A program made the translations under genes and the position numbers. A stretch of DNA of 64,000 nucleotides from positions 62,001 to 126,000 of the forward strand of contig CAZCTO010000002.1 in NCBI GenBank assembly GCA_964501725.1, read 5' to 3'. The DNA is from CAZCTO01 sp964501725 (lineage in GTDB: Bacteria > Bacillota > Clostridia > Saccharofermentanales > Saccharofermentanaceae). Shown here piece after piece: positions 54,240 to 62,831 of this stretch. Within the stretch, counting starts at the first letter, position 1. Each line of letters starts with the position of its first letter. The notes under the pieces are model-generated. The model saw only the letters and a list, made by a program, of their open reading frames with translations, made no database searches and had not been told where the DNA came from.

Positions 54240-54286
54240 TTGTTATCCTCCGTATATATATGCCAATTAATAAGGGAATCAATCTA

Positions 54287-54315
54287 ATACTATCATTTTC
54301 AGAATTGAAATTCAA
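54287..54315 (-). promoter_or_regulatory. padR promoter with palindrome
   Basis: Minus strand TTGAAT (54310-54315), 17-nt spacer, TAGTAT (54287-54292). The palindrome TTGAAATTCAA (54305-54315) covers the -35 box. Confidence 0.6.
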
Positions 54316-54397
54316 TAAAGATGAAGATGTTTTTATTTATTTGTGTACCATTTTTGTCACATCCGCGCAAAGGCCGAATTTGCGGGAATAATTGTGC

Positions 54398-55543
54398 TCA
54401 GTATCTTTTCACGGGAAAAGAAGCAAGTATCGAAAGTGCCTGATCGGAGGTGCCGGGAAGCGTGCCGGACGCCTGAGATACAGTGCTCTTATGTTGCGGA
54501 TATACCGGAAAAGCGGATTGGGAAGATGGACCCGGTTGAGTGGAAGAAACTGCCGTTTGGGGATTGATTACAGGAGCGACCGCGTCGGAATTCGCAGAAA
54601 TTGAGGAGAAACTTCCGGATGAAAAAGGAAGCACAACGGTAGTAGGGAAGTCCTGTGGCTTCGAGGGTACGGTTGACAAGTCGGAGGATAGCAATGGCGT
54701 GCCTTCAGCAACAGAAGCACTCGATGATCCTCCGGCAAACTTTGAGGCCAAAAACATCATGAAACGATTCGGAAGAATTTTGGCCGCGACGTGAAATGCT
54801 TTCTGTGATAATCCGTAAACAAGGACTGCGCGTCCTTTTCTGGAGGCTTCGATTGCTTTGACAGCGAGTTTTTCGGGCTTCACAACAAAAAAACTTTTGA
54901 TGCCCGAAAATTTCGGCGATGCTTTTCCCGTTGCCGTTGCCAGAAAATCGGTGGATATCGGACCGGGGCAAACGGTGGTGGACGCAATATTATGCGGCTT
55001 AAGCTCGGCATTCACGGCACGCGAGAAACTGACCAGAAACGCCTTGGTTGCCGCATAGGCGGCAAACCCGGGTTGAGGCATAAAGGCCGCGGAAGAGGCG
55101 ATGTTCAGAATTCTGGGTCCGTTCTCATATTCACATGAATCTCCGACCGGAATCATGTAAGGGAGGCACACCCGGGTAAGCTCGGCGGGCGCAGAACAAT
55201 TCAGCGCAATCATCGAGCGGATATCGATCGGATTCTGATCTTCCAGGAGACCTGTCCGTCCAAAACCGGCACAGTTGACGAGAAGTCCGATGTTAGGCTT
55301 CTCTTCCGCAAGCGCACCGGCAAGAAAGTCAATTGAACCCGCGACGGTCAAATCCAGCTCGAAAACCCGGATTCGATCGGGTGCCAACTCTTGCTTAAGG
55401 GCATTCAATCGATCAGCACGCCGGGCTACGATCCAGATCTGCTCGAACGGAACACTTCCGAAAGCGCCGTGCTCACGAACCAGTTTGCGAAGAAATTGCT
55501 CTCCCAATCCCGAAGATGCCCCGGTGATTATTGCGATATCCAT
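54398..55543 (-). CDS. Short-chain dehydrogenase with Ser/Pro-rich tail
   Basis: Protein of 381 aa. Residues 1-265 are a classical SDR: cofactor loop IITGASSGLGEQ, NCAGFG, catalytic Ser in IASSAAF, YAATK (YxxxK) and PGPISTDF. From about residue 268 to the end the sequence is low complexity (SSSASVAEGTPLLSSDLSTV, then SQSAFPVYPQHKSTVSQAS), rich in Ser, Thr, Pro and Val, with no predicted fold. The SDR resembles DltE/fatty-acyl types; no substrate can be given. GGAGGG 7 nt before ATG. Confidence 0.82.
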   Translation of the reverse strand: MDIAIITGASSGLGEQFLRKLVREHGAFGSVPFEQIWIVARRADRLNALKQELAPDRIRVFELDLTVAGSIDFLAGALAEEKPNIGLLVNCAGFGRTGLLEDQNPIDIRSMIALNCSAPAELTRVCLPYMIPVGDSCEYENGPRILNIASSAAFMPQPGFAAYAATKAFLVSFSRAVNAELKPHNIASTTVCPGPISTDFLATATGKASPKFSGIKSFFVVKPEKLAVKAIEASRKGRAVLVYGLSQKAFHVAAKILPNRFMMFLASKFAGGSSSASVAEGTPLLSSDLSTVPSKPQDFPTTVVLPFSSGSFSSISANSDAVAPVINPQTAVSSTQPGPSSQSAFPVYPQHKSTVSQASGTLPGTSDQALSILASFPVKRY

Positions 55544-55628
55544 ATTCTTGCCCTCCTGTAATATGTAAGCAGCTGCTGCTGAATTTATTCATCTCCAGAT
55601 TATCATAAACTTGAAAAGGAACAATCAC

Positions 55629-56774
55629 TCATGGGCTTTTCTTTTCCTGACTGCTGAAATAATTCACGCATCCGTCCGCAATTCCCTCGGCCATTTTTTG
55701 GATCACGGGATCACTTGTCAGCAATTTCCGGTCATTTTCGTTTGAGACGAAGGTCAGTTCAAGAAGAACAGAAGGCAGGCCCTGCTCGCGAAGAACCGCA
55801 AAATTATCGGGAACGATCTGCCGCGAATCACTGGATACCAGTTCCGGTGCGGCAGAAGTAATGGAGTCGTGCATAATTTGAGCCAGGTCGGCATCCCGCT
55901 GCCAGGGCCTTCCGAAGTAGTGTTCCCGCACTGTATAATCCGGATTCTGATAATAGGGATCATTCTTGATCAGGCGGTCTTCGCTTTCGATAATGGAATC
56001 GTCTGTTACATAATAGACGAGTGTCCCGTGCATATCGGTTTGTGAATTCCAGTTGTTGTGAATTGAAATGAACAGAATATTATCAATTGAATACTCAAAT
56101 TCCAAAAGTTTAATCATTTCCTCACTGAAGCCGCTTCCGACCATCGGTCCCATGCACCCTCCGGACAGATCTACCGAGTTGACCTCAATTGTATCCAGGA
56201 GCTCATCCCGCAGGGTTTCCTCTAAACTTGCTGAAATGGATGCGATACCCTGATCTTTTGCATAATCCAGGCAGAAAAGATGCGCCAATGCGGCGCGGGC
56301 ATATATCGATATGAAAGTATCATCGGTGCGTGTCATATAGACCTCGGCTCCCAGTTCTTCCAGCAAGGGTTTTGCTTGTTGCGCAATTTTCAGGTTGAAA
56401 TCCTTCTCAAGATAAACAGGATCTTTCCCGGGATAAGCGCAACCGCTGTCGTAACCACCATGGCCCGCATCCAGAATGATTATTTTGCCGGAAAGCGGAA
56501 GCGGAATCGGATCGCTCCGGGTTGGCGTGACGGTACTTTCTTTTGCGGTCGTATTCGTCATTTCAGGCGACGTCGTCGCCGTTTTTTCTGAGGAGGGAGA
56601 AGCACACGCAAAAACAAAAGCAATAACTCCACAGAAAAGAAGACCGATACACACAACCGGCACAATAGCCCGGGACCTGGTGCGGGGGCGTCTCTGCCTG
56701 CGAGTTTCCCGGGCTTTTTTGCTTTTTATGTGGTAATCATCCGACCTTCCGGATGACCTATAAGAAGGAGGCAT
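55629..56774 (-). CDS. N-acetylmuramoyl-L-alanine amidase (Amidase_3)
   Basis: Peptidoglycan amidase of 381 aa. A basic cytoplasmic N-terminus (KKARETRRQRRPRTRSR) and one membrane helix (VPVVCIGLLFCGVIAFVFA) anchor it. The zinc-dependent catalytic domain has IILDAGHGGYDSG, the Glu in PVYLEKDFNLK, FISIHNNWN and LLELTFVSNEND. A long insertion separates the second and third motifs (about residues 165-235). It cleaves the stem peptide from MurNAc. The start at 56774 follows GGAG by 6 nt; the longer frame upstream lacks a site. Confidence 0.9.
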   Translation of the reverse strand: MPPSYRSSGRSDDYHIKSKKARETRRQRRPRTRSRAIVPVVCIGLLFCGVIAFVFACASPSSEKTATTSPEMTNTTAKESTVTPTRSDPIPLPLSGKIIILDAGHGGYDSGCAYPGKDPVYLEKDFNLKIAQQAKPLLEELGAEVYMTRTDDTFISIYARAALAHLFCLDYAKDQGIASISASLEETLRDELLDTIEVNSVDLSGGCMGPMVGSGFSEEMIKLLEFEYSIDNILFISIHNNWNSQTDMHGTLVYYVTDDSIIESEDRLIKNDPYYQNPDYTVREHYFGRPWQRDADLAQIMHDSITSAAPELVSSDSRQIVPDNFAVLREQGLPSVLLELTFVSNENDRKLLTSDPVIQKMAEGIADGCVNYFSSQEKKSP

Positions 56775-57012
56775 TCCGTTTCTCCGATCAACGAATAATT
56801 CTGTCTCAATGTAAGTATACGCGTGCTGCAATTCATCCATATGAAAGAACAAATACGTTTTCGTTACAAAAATACGAGATATTACTCCTCAAACGACTCG
56901 CGGCGCATTTTGTCGGCAAGGATACTTTTTCAGATTGATTGACCATACCGCTAAAAGAACGTATTATGTTGAGCGTAATAAGCAGAAACTCGTATATATA
57001 AGGAGTAGTAAA

Positions 57013-58623
57013 ATGTTGGATGTATCCGGTGTAACCCTTCGTTTTGGCGGGCGAGTGCTTTTTGAAGATGTCAGTATATCGTTCGCCAAAGGAAACTGTT
57101 ACGGAATTATCGGTGCTAACGGTGCCGGTAAATCGACGTTTCTGAAAATACTTTCAGGTGAACTGGAACCCAGCAAAGGATTTGTGACACTCGGGCCGAT
57201 GGAGCGCATGGCGGTGCTGGAGCAGGACCACTTCAAGTATGATGCTTGCCGCGTAAGAGACACCGTGATTATGGGACATAAGCGCCTTTACGAGATCATC
57301 GGTGAAAAAGAGAAACTCTACGCTAAGCAGGACTTCTCGGATGCGGACGGTATTCTGCTCGGCGAGCTCGAAGGAGAATTTTCCGAGATCGACGGCTGGT
57401 CCGCGGACAGCAGCGCGGAAATGTTGCTGCAAGGTCTGGGTATCGGGGAAGAGTTCTATGAGAAGCTGATGTCCGATCTGACCGGTGCGCAGAAAGTCAA
57501 AGTGCTCCTTGCGCAGGCGCTTTTCGGGAATCCGGACGTGCTGCTTCTCGATGAGCCGACAAACCACCTGGACCTCAATTCATGCCGCTGGCTTGAAGAT
57601 TACCTGCTGAATTTTGAGAACACCGTGCTGGTTGTGTCCCATGACCGACACTTCCTTAACCGGGTCTGCACCCACATTGCGGATATTGATTTTTCCAAGG
57701 TGACGCTTTTCCAGGGGAATTACGACTTCTGGTACGAATATACCCAGCTTTCGCTGCGACAATTGAAGGATCAAACCAAGAAGATTGACGCCAGACGCAA
57801 AGAACTGCAAGAGTTTATCGCGCGCTTTTCGGCGAATGCCTCGAAATCGCGCCAGGCGACATCAAGAAAAAAGCTTCTCGAAAACCTCGAACTTCCGGAG
57901 GTTCTGAAATCGTCGCGTAGATACCCGTTTATCAGTTTTTCGCAGGATCGCGAAATCGGAAACGACCTGCTTACAGTCTCATCCCTTTCCAAAAACGTCA
58001 ACGGAAGGCAGGTCCTCAATAACCTCTCTTTCACGATGGAAAAGGGCGACGCGATTGCCTTTGTCGGACAGGATGAGCTAGCCGCGACGACGCTTTTCCA
58101 GATTCTCTCCGGAGAAATGGAGCCCGATTCCGGCGAATTTAAGTGGGGGATCACGACGAGCCGCTCTTATCTTCCCAAGGATAACAGTGAGTATTTTGAA
58201 GGGTCGGATCTGACACTCGTGGACTGGCTCCGTCAATATTCGAAAGACCAAAATGAAACGTATATCCGGGGCTTTCTCGGACGGATGCTTTTCTCCGGAG
58301 AAGAGGCGCTCAAACAGGCAAAGGTGCTATCCGGCGGAGAGAAGGTGCGCTGTATGCTTTCGCGTATGATGCTGTCCGGTTCGAATGTCCTGATTATGGA
58401 CGACCCCACAAACCATCTCGATCTTGAATCGATTACTGCCGTGAACGAAGGGGTAAAAGCGTTCAAGGGTTCCATCCTCTTTACCTCTCATGACCATGAG
58501 TTTGTGGAGACGATCGCGAATCGAATTATCGAAATCATGCCGGAGGGAGTCATTGACCGCCGTATGGAATATGATGAGTATCTTGAGCGCAGGGAAGAGT
58601 TTGTTGCACTTCTCAGCAAGTAA
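57013..58623 (+). CDS. ABC-F family ATPase (YbiT/YkpA-like)
   Basis: Cytosolic protein of 536 aa with two ABC domains and no membrane part; ABC-F proteins act on the ribosome. First domain: GANGAGKST, LTGAQKVKVLLAQ and LLLDEPTNHLDLNS. Second: signature LSGGEKVRCMLSR and LIMDDPTNHLDLES, but its Walker A reads VGQDELAATTLFQ, without the G-K pair, so the second site may not bind or hydrolyse ATP normally. The arm/linker lies between, near residues 245-310. The start at 57013 has AGGAG 7 nt upstream. Confidence 0.9.
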   Translation: MLDVSGVTLRFGGRVLFEDVSISFAKGNCYGIIGANGAGKSTFLKILSGELEPSKGFVTLGPMERMAVLEQDHFKYDACRVRDTVIMGHKRLYEIIGEKEKLYAKQDFSDADGILLGELEGEFSEIDGWSADSSAEMLLQGLGIGEEFYEKLMSDLTGAQKVKVLLAQALFGNPDVLLLDEPTNHLDLNSCRWLEDYLLNFENTVLVVSHDRHFLNRVCTHIADIDFSKVTLFQGNYDFWYEYTQLSLRQLKDQTKKIDARRKELQEFIARFSANASKSRQATSRKKLLENLELPEVLKSSRRYPFISFSQDREIGNDLLTVSSLSKNVNGRQVLNNLSFTMEKGDAIAFVGQDELAATTLFQILSGEMEPDSGEFKWGITTSRSYLPKDNSEYFEGSDLTLVDWLRQYSKDQNETYIRGFLGRMLFSGEEALKQAKVLSGGEKVRCMLSRMMLSGSNVLIMDDPTNHLDLESITAVNEGVKAFKGSILFTSHDHEFVETIANRIIEIMPEGVIDRRMEYDEYLERREEFVALLSK

Positions 58624-58699
58624 ATTACAAAAACCACGACTTGCAATATTGATAATCATGTGATACGCTTTTCGTAATTGAACGGAAAGCTGGTTTCTT

Positions 58700-59401
58700 A
58701 TGCGTATTATTTCTTCAGTCACAGTTTGGGGCGATTCCATTATGCGAGGTGTCATATTCGACGCTGCCGCATCCAAATATAAATTTCTGAAAGACTCCGC
58801 TGTTTCCCTTTTCGCAAAAACTTTTCCCATACACATCAATAACCGCTCACGGTTTGGCAACACGGCACCGAGAGCGTTGGAAGCCATGCGAAAAGCACTG
58901 ATTGAGACCGACGAGTCAGAGCTTGTTCTTCTTGAGTTAGGCGGCAACGATTGCGATTACAACTGGGCAGAAGTATCCCGGAATCCGCATGCGGACCACC
59001 TTCCGAACACACCGATTCCGGAGTTCACACAGGCTCTTCGTGAAATGATTCAAGTGGTCGAAAGCACCGGGAAAAGACCGGTTGTAATGACCCTTCCGCC
59101 GATTGATGCAACGCGCTATTTTGATTTCATTACCACTCCGGAGAATATCGACGCGGATCACATACTCGAATTCCTGACCGACAAAGAACACATTTACCGG
59201 CATCAGGAACGATACTCCAACGCCGTTTGCCGGGTAGCATCCGAAAAGCGCGTGCCTCTGATTGATGTTCGCGAAGAATTTCTCTCGCAACGGAACATTC
59301 GCAATTTTCTGTGCCTTGACGGAATTCATCCCAACGAAGAAGGCCAGCGTTTAATCCACGAAGTACTCGCAAAAACGTACGAGCAATATCAAGGCGCATG
59401 A
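58700..59401 (+). CDS. SGNH/GDSL hydrolase
   Basis: Esterase-like protein of 233 aa. Block I VTVWGDSIMRGVIFD (nucleophile Ser), block III LLELGGNDCDYNW (oxyanion Asn) and block V LDGIHPNEEGQRLIHE (catalytic Asp and His) are all present. The Gly of block II is in NRSRFGNTAPRAL. Lack of a signal peptide places it in the cytoplasm. Such enzymes remove acyl or acetyl groups from lipids or sugars. It starts 76 nt after the ABC-F gene. Confidence 0.88.
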   Translation: MRIISSVTVWGDSIMRGVIFDAAASKYKFLKDSAVSLFAKTFPIHINNRSRFGNTAPRALEAMRKALIETDESELVLLELGGNDCDYNWAEVSRNPHADHLPNTPIPEFTQALREMIQVVESTGKRPVVMTLPPIDATRYFDFITTPENIDADHILEFLTDKEHIYRHQERYSNAVCRVASEKRVPLIDVREEFLSQRNIRNFLCLDGIHPNEEGQRLIHEVLAKTYEQYQGA

Positions 59402-59482
59402 TGACCGAACATCACTAATGTGATTCAAATACATTTTTTAAAGGCCGCACTCACACCGGGCGCATTTTTGCTATTATCCTAT

Positions 59483-59511
59483 TTGACAGCAGATGCCCAT
59501 CCTTGTATAAT
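59483..59511 (+). promoter_or_regulatory. tRNA promoter
   Basis: Exact consensus TTGACA (59483-59488), 17-nt spacer, TATAAT (59506-59511), 19 nt before tRNA-Gly. Confidence 0.92.
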
Positions 59512-59530
59512 CTTTCCATTGCCAAAAATT

Positions 59531-59604
59531 GCGGATGTAGTTCAATGGCAGAACTCCAGCTTCCCAAGCTGACCACGCGGGTTCGATTCCCGTCATCCGC
59601 TCCA
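59531..59604 (+). tRNA. tRNA-Gly (CCC)
   Basis: Full cloverleaf: acceptor GCGGATG/CATCCGC, D arm GTTC/GAAC, anticodon loop TTCCCAA giving CCC, T arm GCGGG-TTCGATT-CCCGT, discriminator T and encoded CCA. The first anticodon-stem pair is a C-A mismatch. Confidence 0.93.
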
Positions 59605-59615
59605 AAGTAGCAAAT

Positions 59616-59691
59616 GCCTTTATAGCTCAGTAGGTAGAGCGCATCCATGGTAAGGATGAGGTCACCAGTTCGAATCTGGTTAAAGGCTCCA
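59616..59691 (+). tRNA. tRNA-Thr (GGT)
   Basis: Acceptor GCCTTTA/TAAAGGC, anticodon stem CATCC/GGATG around ATGGTAA (anticodon GGT), T arm ACCAG-TTCGAAT-CTGGT, encoded CCA. It lies 11 nt after tRNA-Gly on the same transcript. Its 3' end is part of a 29-bp inverted repeat with the terminator behind it. Confidence 0.95.
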
Positions 59692-59739
59692 ATGCAAAAG
59701 GCCCTCTTCGGAGGGCCTTTTGCATTGGAGCCTTTAACC
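59678..59739 (+). terminator. tRNA operon terminator, fused to tRNA-Thr 3' end as a 29-bp inverted repeat
   Basis: 59678-59706 and 59711-59739 are perfect reverse complements around a TTCG tetraloop. The core AATGCAAAAGGCCCTC / GAGGGCCTTTTGCATT is the terminator. The outer 13 bp duplicate the tRNA's own acceptor and T-stem sequence (GGTTAAAGGCTCC). Confidence 0.8.
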
Positions 59740-59765
59740 CTGTCTGACGGGTATCTTCAATTCAA

Positions 59766-59933
59766 CATGGATGCGCTCCCGGCCGATTAAGCGGCCGGGA
59801 CGAGGGCGCAGAGCCAAGCATGTCAAGGAGCAGAAAGGTCGAGGAGCGGAGTGTACGATGGTACATGAGCACCGGAGACCCTGTCCGGCGACGAAGACAG
59901 GTGAAGGCTATCCGGCCTCGTCAAGCATCCATG
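59766..59933. repeat. Structured, palindrome-rich element with tRNA-Thr-like ends
   Basis: Nested pairings: outer stem CATGGATGC (59766-59774) with GCATCCATG (59925-59933); hairpin CCCGGCCG/CGGCCGGG (59778-59785, 59792-59799); inner stem GACGAGG (59799-59805) with CCTCGTC (59916-59922); small hairpins TGTAC-GATG-GTACA and CCTGTC/GACAGG inside. The nested helices suggest a structured RNA or a mobile repeat rather than a gene; the open frame through it looks like chance. The outer stem sequences equal tRNA-Thr anticodon-arm sequence. Confidence 0.55.
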
Positions 59934-59965
59934 GTAAGGATGAGGACCAGTTCGAATCTGGTTAA
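59925..59965 (+). pseudogene. Partial tRNA-Thr copy (anticodon arm to T arm)
   Basis: 41 nt identical to 59641-59683 of tRNA-Thr apart from a 2-nt deletion in the variable loop. It lacks the acceptor and D arms. A 16-nt inverted copy of the D/anticodon segment lies at 59989-60004. Confidence 0.8.
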
Positions 59966-60028
59966 CCGTATCAAGCGGTAATCCCTCCCCATGGATGCGC
60001 TCTATATTAATTTTCACATTTGCGCACA

Positions 60029-60192
60029 GGCGCTGAAATACAGCCTAGATTCGAGTTTTGATTGATTCAGGCTGTATTTTTTCGATCCCGAGGCTTTCGC
60101 CGGCGCTGAAATACAGCTAGATTCGAGTTTTGATTGATTCAGGCTGTATTTTTTCGATCCCGAGACTTTCGCCGGCGCTGAAATACAGCCTG
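60029..60192 (+). repeat. Two tandem 73-nt terminator-bearing repeats plus a partial third
   Basis: Units start at 60029, 60102 and 60174 with GGCGCTGAAATACAGC; the third stops after 18 nt. Units 1 and 2 differ by one deletion and one substitution. Each holds an intrinsic terminator: AAATACAGCCT / AGGCTGTATTT with a 22-nt loop and T6 (60036-60082 in unit 1). The deletion in unit 2 puts a bulge in its stem. Confidence 0.85.
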
Positions 60193-60238
60193 CCGCAGTA
60201 TCGTCAACCTTGCAATAAAATATTCCCCAAAATAGCTG

Positions 60239-60267
60239 TTGACAAAACGTTACCCTTAAACTATTCT
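60239..60267 (+). promoter_or_regulatory. metY-cysK promoter
   Basis: TTGACA (60239-60244), 17-nt spacer, TATTCT (60262-60267). The dyad TTCTAT-ccct-ATAGAA (60264-60279) overlaps the -10 box and is a candidate operator for the Rrf2 regulator at 62832-63269. Confidence 0.75.
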
Positions 60268-60401
60268 ATCCCTATAGAAATAATATGAAATAAAAAAGAA
60301 TCATCCGTTCGTTCTTCTCTCAGGCATTGAGAGAATGCAAATTCAAAACAGGATGAAGCAGACCGTCTATCCGGTCTGGAAATGAAAGGACGTGAAATTA
60401 T

Positions 60402-61688
60402 ATGGCAAAAGATTACAAATTTGAGACTCTGCAGGTTCACGCTGGACAGGAAGTCGATCCGACCACACATGCCCGTGCGGTACCGATTTATCAGACTACA
60501 TCGTATGTATTTGATAATTCGGAAGACGGTGCGGATTTGTTCGGTCTCCGGAAATCCGGAAACATCTACACACGAATCATGAATCCGACGACCGATGTTT
60601 TTGAAAAACGCGTCGCGGCTCTCGAAGGCGGAGCAACAGCCCTTGCTGTAGCTTCCGGCTCAGCGGCGACGACATATGCGATACAGAACATTGCTTCCGC
60701 AGGCGACCATATCGTCTCATCTTCATCGATCTACGGCGGTACATATAATTTGCTCGCACACACGCTGAAATATCAGGGGATAACGACCACTTTTGTCGAC
60801 GCTGACGATGCTCAAAACTTTGCAAAAGCAATCCAGCCGAACACGAAGGCGATTTTCATCGAATCTCTGGGAAATCCCAACGGAAACATCATCGACATCG
60901 ACGCAGTTGCCGGGATCGCCCATAAGAACAAAATTCCGTTGATCGTCGATAACACGTTTGCGACCCCATTCCTGTTCCGTCCGATTGAACACGGAGCAGA
61001 TATTGTCATTCATTCGGCAACCAAGTTTTTCGGCGGCCACGGAACGAGCATCGGCGGCATCATTGTGGACGCGGGAAAATTTGACTGGGCTTCCGGCCGT
61101 TTTCCTCAGTACACGAATCCGGATCCGAGCTATCACGGCTTGGTTCCGGCAGAAGCGTTCGGAAATCTGGCGTTTATTCTTCGGGCCAGAGTCATTCTGC
61201 TTCGCGATACCGGAGCGGCGCTGAGCCCGTTCAACGCATTCCTGTTCCTGCAAGGGCTGGAAACCCTGTCTTTGCGTGTAGAACGTCACAACGAGAACGC
61301 ACTGGCTATCGCCCGGCACCTCGAAAAAAATCCGAACGTCGCATTTGTAAATCATCCGGGGCTTCCGTCCAATAAGTATTATTCCCTCGCGAAAAAATAT
61401 TTCCCCAAATACGCAGGCTCGATATTTACCTTCGGTGTGAAGGGCGGGGCGGAGGAAGCCAAGAAATTTGTGGACAGCCTGCCCATTTTTTCGATCCTGG
61501 CTAACGTCGCGGATGTGAAATCACTGGCGATTCATCCGGCAAGCACCACCCATTCGCAACTGACTGAATCCGAACTCAGTTCGGGAGGCATTTTCCCGAA
61601 TACAATCCGGCTATCGATCGGAACCGAACACATTGATGATCTGATTGATGCCCTGGATGAGGCGTTTGCGGCTGTATACGGAAAATGA
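60402..61688 (+). CDS. metY: O-acetylhomoserine sulfhydrylase
   Basis: PLP enzyme of 428 aa of the Cys/Met metabolism family that makes homocysteine from O-acetylhomoserine and sulfide. N-terminal FETLQVHAGQEVDPTTHARA, then YTRIMNPT, cofactor Asp in IVDNTFATPFL, and the PLP lysine in HSATKFFGGHGTSIGG. The long form (about 430 aa) with NP.PSYHGL is typical of MetY rather than MetB/MetC. It is 24 nt upstream of cysK in a sulfur-assimilation operon. GAAAGGACG precedes the ATG. Confidence 0.94.
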   Translation: MAKDYKFETLQVHAGQEVDPTTHARAVPIYQTTSYVFDNSEDGADLFGLRKSGNIYTRIMNPTTDVFEKRVAALEGGATALAVASGSAATTYAIQNIASAGDHIVSSSSIYGGTYNLLAHTLKYQGITTTFVDADDAQNFAKAIQPNTKAIFIESLGNPNGNIIDIDAVAGIAHKNKIPLIVDNTFATPFLFRPIEHGADIVIHSATKFFGGHGTSIGGIIVDAGKFDWASGRFPQYTNPDPSYHGLVPAEAFGNLAFILRARVILLRDTGAALSPFNAFLFLQGLETLSLRVERHNENALAIARHLEKNPNVAFVNHPGLPSNKYYSLAKKYFPKYAGSIFTFGVKGGAEEAKKFVDSLPIFSILANVADVKSLAIHPASTTHSQLTESELSSGGIFPNTIRLSIGTEHIDDLIDALDEAFAAVYGK

Positions 61689-61712
61689 AACATACAAACA
61701 GGAGGAAATACC

Positions 61713-62648
61713 ATGGCTAAAATCGCAAAATCATTAACAGAGCTGATCGGGAACACCCCGCTTCTGGAACTCAATCGCTTCGGAACAGCAAATGACGTAA
61801 AAGCAAAGGTTGTCGCTAAGCTGGAGTACTTTAATCCGCTGTCATCCGTAAAAGACCGCATCGGTTTTGCGATGATCAAGGACGGCGAAGATACCGGTAA
61901 GATCAAAAGTGATACGGTTATCATCGAGCCGACCAGCGGCAATACGGGTATTGCACTCGCTTTTGTTGCCGCATCCAAAGGGTATCAGCTCATACTTACA
62001 ATGCCGGAGACCTTCAGTATCGAACGCAGAAATTTGCTTGCCGCACTCGGAGCCAAGCTTGTCCTGACGCCCGGCGCGGAAGGAATGTCGGGAGCGATTG
62101 CCAAAGCAAATGAACTTGCCGCCGAAATCCCGAATTCATTTGTACCGAATCAATTTGAAAATCCTGCGAATCCGCAAATACACCGCACGACCACCGCGGA
62201 AGAGATTTGGAAAGACACAGACGGAAAGGTAGACATTTTTGTATCCGGTATCGGCACAGGCGGAACGATCACCGGCGTCGGGGAAGTGCTTAAGAAAAAG
62301 AATCCCAACGTGAAGATTGTTGCCGTCGAGCCGTTAAGCTCACCGGTCCTTTCCGGCGGAAATAAAGGTCCGCATAAAATTCAGGGCATCGGCGCGGGTT
62401 TTGTCCCCAAGATCCTGAATACCGGAATTTATGACGAGATCTTCACCGTGTCGAACGAGTCAGCCTTTGACACAGCCAGAGCCGTTGCAAAATCAGAAGG
62501 ACTTTTGATCGGAATTTCTTCCGGAGCAGCCCTTTTTGCCGCTACAGAGATTGCCCGCCGACCCGAAAATGCCGGCAAAACAATTGTCGTCATTCTACCC
62601 GACACGGGTGAAAGGTATCTGTCCACCACATTGTTTTCGGATCAGTAA
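61713..62648 (+). CDS. cysK: Cysteine synthase A
   Basis: O-acetylserine sulfhydrylase of 311 aa. PLP lysine in NPLSSVKDRIGFAMI, substrate loop PTSGNTGIALA, phosphate loop SGIGTGGTITGVGEVLKKK, and C-terminal SSGAALFAA. All residues are canonical, unlike the paralogue at 26352. Works with metY under one promoter; AGGAGG before ATG. Confidence 0.95.
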   Translation: MAKIAKSLTELIGNTPLLELNRFGTANDVKAKVVAKLEYFNPLSSVKDRIGFAMIKDGEDTGKIKSDTVIIEPTSGNTGIALAFVAASKGYQLILTMPETFSIERRNLLAALGAKLVLTPGAEGMSGAIAKANELAAEIPNSFVPNQFENPANPQIHRTTTAEEIWKDTDGKVDIFVSGIGTGGTITGVGEVLKKKNPNVKIVAVEPLSSPVLSGGNKGPHKIQGIGAGFVPKILNTGIYDEIFTVSNESAFDTARAVAKSEGLLIGISSGAALFAATEIARRPENAGKTIVVILPDTGERYLSTTLFSDQ

Positions 62649-62675
62649 GGAACTTTAGTTCTATTAAGACAACAC

Positions 62676-62760
62676 GAAAAACACCACCCAATGTTCTGCC
62701 CCGGATACTTTAGACGAATCGTCTTGTATTTTGGATACAGTAATGAAAGGTGGTGTTTTC
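62676..62760 (+). repeat. Long-loop inverted repeat after cysK
   Basis: AAAACACCACC / GGTGGTGTTTT, 11 bp, separated by 60 nt that contain AGACG/CGTCT and a repeated GGATAC. It may act as the cysK terminator or be a remnant of a small mobile element. Confidence 0.45.
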
Positions 62761-62831
62761 TAATATTTTCGACATCGGAGGAAATGCATCCGCTATGCCA
62801 GCCGGCCAAATACGAAGTGCTTGTCGGCCTA

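Noticed and set aside
59771..59965. 64-codon frame through the structured element
   Set aside because: No ribosome site and the sequence is explained by nested inverted repeats and tRNA pieces.
60193..60401. Possible SAM or T-box riboswitch before metY
   Set aside because: Neither the SAM-I core nor the T-box sequence is present; a simple promoter with a dyad explains the region.
62676..62760. Insertion-sequence remnant
   Set aside because: Only an 11-bp inverted repeat; no target duplication or transposase fragment was seen, so it stays an inverted repeat of unknown nature.
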